From an uncultured Coriobacteriaceae bacterium (GTDB lineage Bacteria > Actinomycetota > Coriobacteriia > Coriobacteriales > Eggerthellaceae): a stretch of DNA of 12,582 nt. How positions within the stretch are numbered: position 1 is the stretch's first letter; the number at the start of each line of letters is the position of its first letter. Below the pieces are notes generated by a model. The model had not been told where the DNA came from. It did not search any database and was given only the letters and a program-made list of their open reading frames with translations. The stretch spans positions 1 through 12,582 of the forward strand of contig CAMORQ010000025.1 of assembly GCA_946623915.1 (NCBI GenBank). The letters are read 5' to 3'. Made by a program: the position numbers and the translations under genes. This document shows positions 1 through 6,583 of the stretch, piece after piece.

Positions 1-675
1 TTCAACCTCGAATTCGCAGAATTGTGCGGCGATGTGGTGGGCGCCGAGATGGAGCTGTTCGATGTCGACCTGTGGCTGGCCCCTGCGCTCAACATCCATC
101 GCAACGTGCTCTGCGGGCGCAATTTCGAATACTACTCGGAAGATCCCCATGTAAGCGGCATGTTCGCTGCAGCCGTGACACGCGGCGTGCAGAAACACGC
201 AGGCAAGGGGGCCACCATCAAGCACTACGCTGCAAACAACCAGGAAACGAACCGCTACGCGAACAACAGCATGGTCAGCGAACGGGCCCTGCGCGAAATC
301 TATCTGAAGGGTTTTGAAATCTGCGTGCGGAAATCGAAGCCAGCCGCCGCCATGACGTCCTACAACCTGATCAACGGCACGCACGCTTCGGAGCACGCCG
401 GACTGACGGACGCGTTAAGATGCGAATTCGGGTTCGACGGCATCGTCATGACCGACTGGATAATATCCACGAACATGCTCACGGGCGCGACCAAATATCC
501 CGCCCCCGACCCAGCCAGGGTGGCCGCAGCCGGATGCAGCCTGTTCATGCCCGGCAGCAGGAAGGACTTCAAGCGCCTCGTGAATGGCCTAAGCATGGGC
601 AGCGTGACACGAGACAAACTGAAAGAGAACGCCTCGTGGCTCCTGTACACCATATGGGGAAAGCTTGGTCTGTAG
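1..675 (+). CDS. Family 3 glycoside hydrolase (beta-glucosidase-like), 3' part, domain-inverted type
   Basis: The open frame runs in from the left edge without a start, so the 5' end is missing. The visible 224 residues are the GH3 (beta/alpha)8 barrel. Seen motifs: LAPALNIHRN followed by CGRNFEYYSEDP, the substrate-pocket motif KHYAANNQETNR, and GFDGIVMTDW, whose Asp (codon 454-456) is the expected catalytic nucleophile. The protein stops about 70 residues after that Asp, ending MPGSRKDFKRLV...LLYTIWGKLGL. In classical GH3 enzymes a sandwich domain follows the barrel. Ending here fits the inverted architecture (sandwich first, barrel last) known from some gut and rumen beta-glucosidases. The expected role is release of beta-linked glucose or related sugars from oligosaccharides or glycosides, probably in the cytoplasm, but substrate and location cannot be read from this fragment. 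It converges with the cstA gene on the other strand. Confidence 0.9.
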   Translation, partial: FNLEFAELCGDVVGAEMELFDVDLWLAPALNIHRNVLCGRNFEYYSEDPHVSGMFAAAVTRGVQKHAGKGATIKHYAANNQETNRYANNSMVSERALREIYLKGFEICVRKSKPAAAMTSYNLINGTHASEHAGLTDALRCEFGFDGIVMTDWIISTNMLTGATKYPAPDPARVAAAGCSLFMPGSRKDFKRLVNGLSMGSVTRDKLKENASWLLYTIWGKLGL

Positions 676-732
676 GCTCCCCTCGCAACCACCGCCTACA
701 CCAAAACCGACGAACCACACCAGGTATGGCTC

Positions 733-758
733 TTAGGCACATGTGACCGAATGCCTAA
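733..758. terminator. Weak inverted repeat between convergent genes
   Basis: A 7-bp inverted repeat (TTAGGCA, 12-nt loop, TGCCTAA) fills the short gap between the convergent GH3 and cstA stops. An AAAA run beside the right arm reads as T residues on the minus strand, but before the hairpin rather than after it. No U-tract follows on either strand. It could be a weak bidirectional terminator; the call rests on position and symmetry only. Confidence 0.25.
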
Positions 759-760
759 AA

Positions 761-2554
761 TCAGGCGGCCTGGGATTGCTGATTGCGAAGCGAGCGCAAC
801 GTGCGCACACCGCGCGCCGCCAGGACGATGCCCAAAACGAACAGCAACAAGGCTATAGCTAGCTGGACGGCTACGCCCACCACGCCTCCCGCCTGCGCCG
901 CGGCGGCCCCCGAAGTAAAGAGACCGACCTTCTCCACGATGGTAATGCCCAGCGAGCTCATGGCCACAACGAGCATGAAGGCCATCGGCAGGTAGAACAT
1001 TTTATGGTTGCGGCCGATGTTTCCCAACCACGTCGCCACCGCAAGCATGGCCAGGGACGCAAGCAACTGGTTTGCCGCACCAAACAGCGGCCAGATAATG
1101 CGGTAGCCCGTCATACCCAGCGTGAGCCCGAACACCACCGTAATCACCGTTGCCACATAGGGGTTGGAAAGCACTTTGCGCCATCCCGTCAGAGAATCCA
1201 TGGTTTGCCCCACAGGCACCCACAGCTCTTGGAACATGTAACGCGCGAGGCGGGTCGCCGTGTCAAGCGAGGTGAGGCAGAAGGCCGAAGCCGCAAGAAT
1301 GAGCAGCTGGTAGCTTATGGCTTGCGCCTGCTCTCCGTACACGCTGGCCAGCACCGTGGAAAGCCCGCTTGCGAACACCTGCGTGGGTGTGGCGAATTCA
1401 CCCGCCTGGTATTCGGCCCACACGAAGCCGACAGCGCAGAGGCTGATTATGGCGAGCAGGCATTCGATGAGCATGCCGCCGTAGCCGATGGGGCGGGCAT
1501 GCGCTTCGGTGTCGATCTGCTTGGATGTGGTGCCAGAGGCTACCAGGCTGTGGAAGCCGGAAATGGCGCCGCATGCGATGGTTATGAACAGCACGGGGAA
1601 CAGGTAACCGGAAGCAGCCGCGTTGTTTATGACCGCGGCACCGTCGGAATCCACGATGGGTGCACCCGACGCGTCGACCGCTGCGTTGGAAACCGTGAAG
1701 CCTGCAAATGCCGGGATGTCGAGGGTTGCACTTCCCTGTATGCCCGCACCGACGATGCCCACGACCGCGAGGATGATCATGCCGTAGAGCAAATAGCTGG
1801 ACAGGTAGTCGCGAGGCTGCAACAGGATCCACACCGGAGCAAGCGAGGCCACCAGGATGTAACCTGCGAGCACGAACATCCACGTGGAAGGCGAAAGCGC
1901 AAGCGGATGGAACGACATGCCGGCCGATATGCATATAACCAGAACGACCACAGCGAGCACGATGTTGGACACGCCTGGAATCTGGCGACCGCGCAGTGCC
2001 ACGCCCCATATGACGGCAAACAAGATGTAGAACAGCGAAATAGACGCCGTGGTCATGTTGCGCTCGTCAGCGACCGGATTGCCGGTCACGCCGAACGTGC
2101 CCGCCACGATGGAGGCGAACGCTGCCACGATAAGCACGAGCGTCATGTACGCGAAGATGGTGAACATGGCTTTCGCAGCGCCGTCCATGTTGTCGCGCAC
2201 GACGATGGCAAGCGTGCGTCCCCGATGCCGCAAGGAAGCAAAAAGCGACCCGAAATCGTGCATAGCTCCGAAGAATATGCCGCCGACAAGAATCCAAAGG
2301 GTTACCGGAACCCATCCGAACACCGCCGCCTGAATGGGGCCGTTGATGGGGCCGGCGCCGGCAATGGAGCTGAAGTGGTGGCCCAAAACCACGTACGGCG
2401 GGGCAGCGACGTAGTCGACGCCGTCAGCCAGTTCGTGAGCAGGGGTGGTTCGAGCAGGGTCGACACCCCACTGATCGGCTAGCCACCTGCCGTAAAACAC
2501 GTAGCCAAGCACCAGCACCACAAGGGCAACGATAAGAAGAACCATGGCATTCAT
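761..2554 (-). CDS. cstA: CstA-family carbon starvation transporter (copy 1)
   Basis: A polytopic inner-membrane protein of 597 residues in the CstA family (CstA and CstA_5TM domains). Characterised members import pyruvate or peptides; the substrate here is unknown. The N-terminus MNAMVLLIVA opens a membrane segment. The family signature GHHFSSIAGAGPINGPI is at about residues 58-74, with GAISGFHSLVASGTTSKQI mid-protein and LTSLDTATRLARYMFQEL later. Hydrophobic segments run almost to the end. E. coli CstA is about 700 aa, so this is the shorter form. The start was set at 2554. An ATG six codons upstream (2572) overlaps GGAGG, which sits 11 nt before the 2554 ATG and is its likely ribosome site, and the paralogue also begins MNAM. 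By eye the protein matches the upstream paralogue at roughly three quarters or more of positions. It may have its own promoter (see 2594-2599). Confidence 0.93.
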   Translation of the reverse strand: MNAMVLLIVALVVLVLGYVFYGRWLADQWGVDPARTTPAHELADGVDYVAAPPYVVLGHHFSSIAGAGPINGPIQAAVFGWVPVTLWILVGGIFFGAMHDFGSLFASLRHRGRTLAIVVRDNMDGAAKAMFTIFAYMTLVLIVAAFASIVAGTFGVTGNPVADERNMTTASISLFYILFAVIWGVALRGRQIPGVSNIVLAVVVLVICISAGMSFHPLALSPSTWMFVLAGYILVASLAPVWILLQPRDYLSSYLLYGMIILAVVGIVGAGIQGSATLDIPAFAGFTVSNAAVDASGAPIVDSDGAAVINNAAASGYLFPVLFITIACGAISGFHSLVASGTTSKQIDTEAHARPIGYGGMLIECLLAIISLCAVGFVWAEYQAGEFATPTQVFASGLSTVLASVYGEQAQAISYQLLILAASAFCLTSLDTATRLARYMFQELWVPVGQTMDSLTGWRKVLSNPYVATVITVVFGLTLGMTGYRIIWPLFGAANQLLASLAMLAVATWLGNIGRNHKMFYLPMAFMLVVAMSSLGITIVEKVGLFTSGAAAAQAGGVVGVAVQLAIALLLFVLGIVLAARGVRTLRSLRNQQSQAA

Positions 2555-2593
2555 AGCCCGCGCAACCTCCATGCGCCCAATCTTGCCGCATCA

Positions 2594-2599
2594 ATTATG
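2594..2599 (-). promoter_or_regulatory. Possible -10 box for cstA copy 1
   Basis: Read on the minus strand this is CATAAT, about 40 nt before the cstA start at 2554 and downstream of the hairpin at 2644-2673. No convincing -35 box lies 16-18 nt upstream. If real, it would let copy 1 be expressed independently of copy 2. Confidence 0.25.
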
Positions 2600-2643
2600 G
2601 TATCAGAAAACCGCCATTCGTCATCGCACGTACGTTGAGGAAT

Positions 2644-2673
2644 GCGAACGGCCCGGTTCCCCGGGCCGTTCGC
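2644..2673 (-). terminator. Perfect 13-bp GC-rich hairpin between the cstA genes
   Basis: Arms 2644-2656 and 2661-2673 are exact reverse complements (GCGAACGGCCCGG) around a 4-nt loop. The hairpin lies about 45 nt after the stop of cstA copy 2 and about 90 nt before copy 1. No T-run follows on the minus strand, so it is a U-less terminator or an mRNA-stabilising hairpin rather than a textbook intrinsic terminator. Confidence 0.55.
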
Positions 2674-2717
2674 GTAAAAGCTTCCCGAACAGCGCCCACA
2701 AGCGCTTCACGAAAAAC

Positions 2718-4535
2718 TTAGGCAGCAGCCTGATCCGCTTTGTTGGCGGAAGAGCCGAACAGCGACTTGGCGCCGCGCACTGCCAGCACGATGGCCAGCA
2801 CGAACAGCAGGACCGCGATAATCAGCTGTGCGGCAACACCCGCAGCGCCACCTGCCTGAGCAGCAAGCGCGTCGCCGCCGGCTGCGAACAGGTTGACCTT
2901 CTGCTGGATGGTCAGAGCCAGAGACGTCAGCGTGACGACGAGCATGAAGACCATGGGAATGTAGAACATACCGTTCTTGCGACCCATGTTCTTCAGCCAC
3001 ACGGCAACAGCCAGCAAGGCCAGAGCGGCGAGCAGCTGGTTGGCAGCGCCGAACAGCGGCCAGATGATGCTGTAGCCGGTCATGCCCAGGCCGATGCCCA
3101 GCACGACGGTGATGATCGTCGCAACATAGGGATTGGCCAGCGTTGCACGCCAACCGGTGACGGAATCAACAGTCTCGCCGGCGGGAACCCAAAGCTCCTG
3201 GAACATGTAGCGTGCGAGACGGGTCGCCGTGTCAAGCGAGGTCAGGCAGAACGCAGACACCGCGAGGACCAGCAACTGATAGGCAATGGGCTGAGCACCT
3301 TCGCCCAAAACGGTGGCGAGCATGCCGGACAGACCGCCTGCGAACACCTGCGTCGGTGCCGCGAATTCGCCTGCCTGATACTGCGTCCACACAAAGCCGA
3401 CAGCGCAGAGGCTGATGATGGCAAGCAGGCACTCGATGAGCATGCCGCCGTAGCCGATAGGCTGGGCGTGCGCTTCGGAGTCGATCTGCTTGGACGTGGT
3501 GCCGGAGGCTACCAGGCTATGGAAGCCTGAGATGGCACCGCATGCGATGGTGATGAACAGAGCCGGGAACAGGTAACCGGAGGCTGCAGCCTTGTTGATA
3601 ACAGCCGCGCCGTCCTCACCGACGATGGGAGCACCGGAGGCGTCGACAGCCGCATTCGAAGCCGTGAAACCGGTGAACGCCGGGATTTCCAGGTTGGAAG
3701 CTGCGCCGTTGATGCCTGCGCCAATGATACCGATAACAGCAAGGATGATCATGCCGTAGAGCAGGTAGCTGGACAGGTAGTCACGAGGCTGGAGCAGAAT
3801 CCACACCGGAGCAAGGGAGGCAACCAAGATATAGGCAGCCAGAATCCACATCCACGTGCTCGCAGGCAGGGCGACCGGGTGGAACAGGATGCCAGCGGCT
3901 ACACAGATAACCAGCACGACGATAGCCAAAGCGATGTTGGCAGCGCCGGGAATCTTGCGTCCACGCATGACCAGGCCCCAGATGACGGCAGCGGCGATGA
4001 AGAAGATGGAAATGGAGGCGGTCGTCATGTTGCGATCGTCGGTGACCTCCGCGCCTTCAGCGCCGGTGACGCCAAACGTGCCGGCAACGATGGAGGCGAA
4101 CGCCGCCACAACCAACACGAGGGTCAGGTACGCAAAGATGGTGAACAGGGTCTTGGCGGTGTTGTCCATGTTGTCACGCACCACGATGGCCAGCGTCTGG
4201 CCCTTGTGGCGGATGGAGCTGAACAAAGCGCCGAAGTCGTGCATAGCTCCAAAGAAGATGCCACCGATAAGCACCCACAACGTCACCGGAACCCAGCCGA
4301 ACACGGCAGCCTGAATGGGGCCGTTGATCGGACCTGCGCCGGCGATGGAGCTGAAGTGGTGGCCCAAAACCACGTACGGCGGAGCGGCGACGTAGTCGAC
4401 GCCGTCGGCCATTTCATGGGCCGGAGTCGGCTTGCTGGGATCTATGCCCCACGATTTGGCAAGCCACTTGCCGTAAAACAGATACCCGCAAACGAGCACC
4501 ACGGCAGCAACGAGCAGCAATATCATTGCATTCAT
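2718..4535 (-). CDS. cstA: CstA-family carbon starvation transporter (copy 2)
   Basis: A 605-residue polytopic membrane protein, paralogue of the adjacent downstream gene. It has the same landmarks: MNAMILLLVA start, GHHFSSIAGAGPINGPI, GAISGFHSLVASGTTSKQI, LTSLDTATRLARYMFQEL and the late IIWPLFGAANQLLA segment. It differs by small insertions, including extra acidic residues in the loop near residue 160 (GAEGAEVTDD) and in the tail loop before the last membrane segment. The start is well supported: AGGAGG precedes the ATG by 9 nt. Family members take up pyruvate or peptides under nutrient limitation, but which substrate applies here cannot be told. It starts 71 nt after the stop of the 178-aa gene, and I see no good promoter in that gap, so the two are probably co-transcribed. 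Two near-identical carriers side by side suggest a local duplication that has since diverged. Confidence 0.95.
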   Translation of the reverse strand: MNAMILLLVAAVVLVCGYLFYGKWLAKSWGIDPSKPTPAHEMADGVDYVAAPPYVVLGHHFSSIAGAGPINGPIQAAVFGWVPVTLWVLIGGIFFGAMHDFGALFSSIRHKGQTLAIVVRDNMDNTAKTLFTIFAYLTLVLVVAAFASIVAGTFGVTGAEGAEVTDDRNMTTASISIFFIAAAVIWGLVMRGRKIPGAANIALAIVVLVICVAAGILFHPVALPASTWMWILAAYILVASLAPVWILLQPRDYLSSYLLYGMIILAVIGIIGAGINGAASNLEIPAFTGFTASNAAVDASGAPIVGEDGAAVINKAAASGYLFPALFITIACGAISGFHSLVASGTTSKQIDSEAHAQPIGYGGMLIECLLAIISLCAVGFVWTQYQAGEFAAPTQVFAGGLSGMLATVLGEGAQPIAYQLLVLAVSAFCLTSLDTATRLARYMFQELWVPAGETVDSVTGWRATLANPYVATIITVVLGIGLGMTGYSIIWPLFGAANQLLAALALLAVAVWLKNMGRKNGMFYIPMVFMLVVTLTSLALTIQQKVNLFAAGGDALAAQAGGAAGVAAQLIIAVLLFVLAIVLAVRGAKSLFGSSANKADQAAA

Positions 4536-4606
4536 CTAACTCTTCCTCCTTCTGATATTGCCCTGGAGCCGCACCGTCGCCCCTTTCGACGAAGTACGGC
4601 ATCCCC

Positions 4607-5143
4607 CTACTCTTTGGGCCAAGCGTTGGCTTCGAGCGTGGGCTTTAGATCTTTGCCCGCGCCGTTGGTCATAACCCGCCTGCCTGACAAGTCAACAACC
4701 GCAAGCTTAAGGTCAGCCCATCCTTCAAGACCTAGCTTGAAGTTCTTGCGAAAGCGGGTTTTGCGAACCACCTTCGCCACATCATCGCTGGTGCTGTCGG
4801 CTATCAGCACCAGCGTGATGTTGCTAGACATGTGGTTGGGTCGAGGCTGCGCCTTCTTGAATCCGCTTTCGCGCATGAAAGACACCCAGTCGTCAAGGGC
4901 ATCCGCATCAAGCGCGTCGACGGTTTGAAAAAACAGGTACTCGTGCGAATCCACTTCCCACAGTTTCGCCCTCTTGACCAACACATACTGTTCGCCATGA
5001 GTGTGAAACTCGGCGTATCCAGGAAACGTTCTTCCTTCGAACTCGTGATCGCGATAGGTGTCGAACCACGCCTGATGCGCCAACAGAAGCTTCTCGAGAA
5101 CTTGCTCTTTCGTAAGAACGGCGATTTTCTCCCCCTTTTGCAC
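4607..5143 (-). CDS. Conserved-looking soluble protein of unknown function
   Basis: I do not recognise this 178-residue protein. It is soluble: no signal peptide or membrane segment. It has no cysteine and five tryptophans. A helical start (KEQVLEKLLLAHQAWFDTY) leads to a beta-rich aromatic section (FPGYAEFHTHGEQYVLV, HEYLFFQTV). A basic stretch (VVRKTRFRKNFK) and a strand-like LKLAVVDLSGRRV follow. The start is GTG at 5143; an in-frame TGA lies four codons upstream, so no longer form exists. The ribosome site is poor. It reads towards cstA copy 2 with a 71-nt gap and is probably its operon leader. Context hints at an accessory or regulatory link to the CstA carriers, but this is only positional. 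Confidence 0.75.
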   Translation of the reverse strand: MQKGEKIAVLTKEQVLEKLLLAHQAWFDTYRDHEFEGRTFPGYAEFHTHGEQYVLVKRAKLWEVDSHEYLFFQTVDALDADALDDWVSFMRESGFKKAQPRPNHMSSNITLVLIADSTSDDVAKVVRKTRFRKNFKLGLEGWADLKLAVVDLSGRRVMTNGAGKDLKPTLEANAWPKE

Positions 5144-5407
5144 ATAATCCGTTCACGCAAGATACACAAACTCTATCACAACTTCTGCACATTCCAAGGG
5201 TTTTTTTGAAAATTGGGAGTAAACAGGTGTGGTTTTTCGGTAAGCGCAGGTCCACTATATGTAGTTTATTGTTCCATCAAAGCACACGATATAGTGTCAT
5301 ACGCCACGTAAACTGCACGATGCAACTCATACAATTCCGCTTCTTCGAGGTCGCGTGCAAGCGGCCTGCGTCCGCAAAAGCCTGTATGGAAATCGTGGAA
5401 GGGCATC
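5144..5407. other. Intergenic region with AT-rich inverted repeat
   Basis: This 264-bp gap between two minus-strand genes is more AT-rich than its surroundings and shows no convincing gene. It contains an exact 8-bp inverted repeat, CACTATAT (5253-5260) and ATATAGTG (5289-5296), with 28 nt between the arms. Each arm carries a TATAGT -10-like hexamer on opposite strands. A T7 run at 5201-5207 has no preceding stem. It probably holds the promoter and operator of the 178-aa gene and cstA. Confidence 0.4.
5170..5197 (-). promoter_or_regulatory. Candidate promoter for the 178-aa/cstA transcript
   Basis: On the minus strand, a -35-like TTGGAA (5197-5192) and a -10-like TAGAGT (5175-5170) are separated by 16 bp. 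The -10 lies about 27 nt before the GTG start at 5143. The match to consensus is moderate; an alternative is the TATAGT within the inverted repeat further upstream. Confidence 0.3.
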
Positions 5408-5435
5408 CTAGCGAAACCGGAATGCGTGGATGCCC
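5401..5435 (-). terminator. Hairpin across the stop of the 108-aa gene
   Basis: Exact 8-bp arms GGGCATCC (5401-5408) and GGATGCCC (5428-5435) flank a 19-nt loop that contains the TAG stop. No U-run follows. It may be a weak terminator or a 3'-end stabiliser. Confidence 0.25.
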
Positions 5436-5734
5436 CTGGCCGTAAGATGCTTGATGCCAAGGAAGCTCTTCACGTCGAATTCGACGTCGTCGTCGAATTC
5501 CAGCCCGCGCGAGGTCACGTAGATCTGACCACCAATTTGCTCTCCGCCGGGGATGGTGTGAACATAGCGGTATTTTTCGTTCAGGAAGTCTTCCACCTGG
5601 CTTTCGCTTACCGGCTCGACAAGCACCTCGCAATAGCCCGACTCCACCGCCGTTTCGGCAAGAGATACGCGTATGTTGTGTATGTTCTTGCGCTCGAGGT
5701 AGGCTAAGAGGCGCTCGCTGAAAGTGACGTTCAT
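5408..5734 (-). CDS. Small soluble protein, possibly distant HesB/IscA-like
   Basis: This 108-residue protein reads MNVTFSERLLAYLERKNIHN at the start, then alternating strands, and ends QIYVTSRGLEFDDDVEFDVK...GIKHLTARGI. It has no signal peptide or membrane segment, is acidic, and has a single cysteine (about residue 35, GYCEV). The layout (short helix, strands, a 'visible strand, GL, acidic strand, GI' ending) reminds me of small HesB-like/CC-Se-motif proteins, but that family's cysteine pair is absent, so this is a weak memory-based suggestion. The start at 5734 is preferred over the ATG at 5773: AGGA sits 7 nt before 5734, and the 5773 ATG falls inside a -10-like TATGAT. It follows the TatD-type gene by 78 nt on the same strand. 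Confidence 0.7.
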   Translation of the reverse strand: MNVTFSERLLAYLERKNIHNIRVSLAETAVESGYCEVLVEPVSESQVEDFLNEKYRYVHTIPGGEQIGGQIYVTSRGLEFDDDVEFDVKSFLGIKHLTARGIHAFRFR

Positions 5735-5768
5735 GAAAACATCCTGTTCTTGTCCGTGCTTTGACCCC

Positions 5769-5774
5769 ATCATA
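5769..5774 (-). promoter_or_regulatory. Possible -10 box for the 108-aa gene
   Basis: Read on the minus strand this is TATGAT, giving a predicted leader of about 28 nt before the start at 5734. No good -35 box is visible upstream. It argues against use of the longer ATG start at 5773, which lies within the hexamer. Confidence 0.35.
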
Positions 5775-5812
5775 CCAAAGAGGCTCTCGCCGCACGCCGG
5801 CTGCGGACGACC

Positions 5813-6580
5813 CTAGCGCGAAAGGAGGTCTTTGCTTGTCGAAGCCACCCGCCCTGCCAGCTCGTCGACGTCGGTTCCGCGCAGGCGCGCAACAGCTTCA
5901 AGGGTGTCTGCCAGTTGGAGTTGCATGGAAACGACGTCATAGGGCGCGCACTGCGCCGGCTCGTCCGTTTCCAACAAAAGACACCCCGAAGGAATCTGCC
6001 GTGCGTATTCGCGGCCCCGCCTCGAACGCATCATCAGCGCCCCTACCGAAAAGAAGCAGCCCGCCTTCACAGCGCGCGCGAGTGAGTTCGACGAATCGGA
6101 AAACCAATGGAAGATGCACGCGCATGACGAAAGCGCACCTTGCCGCTCGAGCACGTCAAGCACCGCCTCCGCGGAGCGTACCGCATGGATGGAAAGCACG
6201 CGGCCGCCCACCTGAGCGCAACGAGCCGCCACGGCCTCGAAGGCACGCTGCTGGCTTTCGGCTTCCCGTCCGTGGCTTTTCCCGAAATCGAGCCCGACCT
6301 CCCCGACGTACACGCTGGATTCGATCGCCGACAGCACCGCTTCGACGTCCTCGTCCGAAACACGGCCATCGGCGACCCACCATGGATGCAGGCCCACGCC
6401 CCACCGCACAAGCGAGTCCTCGCGTGACGGCGTCTGAGCCACGGCGGCATCGGATGGCGCAACGCTCACAGCGAAGGCACCCGACCCTATGTCGTCAAGA
6501 GCCCGTGTCGCATCGAGCGCATTGGGCGCGAAATCAAGATGGCAGTGCATGTCGAACAGCGGAATGATTACAACCGCCAA
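5813..6580 (-). CDS. TatD-family metal-dependent hydrolase
   Basis: A 255-residue cytoplasmic TIM-barrel hydrolase of the TatD/YcfH family, whose studied members are divalent-metal deoxyribonucleases or exonucleases. All metal ligands expected for the family are visible: HxH in FDMHCHLDF (H12, H14), Glu94 in VGEVGLDFG, His132 in LSIHAV, His158 in FHWFS and Asp206 in LLLETDEP. GLHPW (64-68) is also typical. Length is normal. The start is TTG at 6580; the only near alternative, ATG at 6550, would remove the strand carrying the first His motif. The TTG lies 3 nt after the TAA of the upstream flippase gene in the same frame, so expression is likely by translational coupling. A nuclease or repair-type role unrelated to the flippase is possible; the physiological substrate is unknown. 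Confidence 0.9.
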   Translation of the reverse strand: MAVVIIPLFDMHCHLDFAPNALDATRALDDIGSGAFAVSVAPSDAAVAQTPSREDSLVRWGVGLHPWWVADGRVSDEDVEAVLSAIESSVYVGEVGLDFGKSHGREAESQQRAFEAVAARCAQVGGRVLSIHAVRSAEAVLDVLERQGALSSCACIFHWFSDSSNSLARAVKAGCFFSVGALMMRSRRGREYARQIPSGCLLLETDEPAQCAPYDVVSMQLQLADTLEAVARLRGTDVDELAGRVASTSKDLLSR

Positions 6581-6583
6581 ACC

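Noticed and set aside
1004..2482. A 492-codon open frame on the plus strand across cstA copy 1 (and similar frames over copy 2)
   Set aside because: The translation is rich in His, Arg and Glu without domains. The minus-strand cstA reading has clear family motifs over the same DNA.
2556..2572. Longer cstA start at 2572
   Set aside because: Its ATG overlaps the GGAGG that best serves the 2554 ATG, and the paralogue begins at the equivalent of 2554.
4572..4594. Small stem between the 178-aa gene and cstA copy 2
   Set aside because: Only 5 bp of pairing and no U-tract; not distinguishable from chance.
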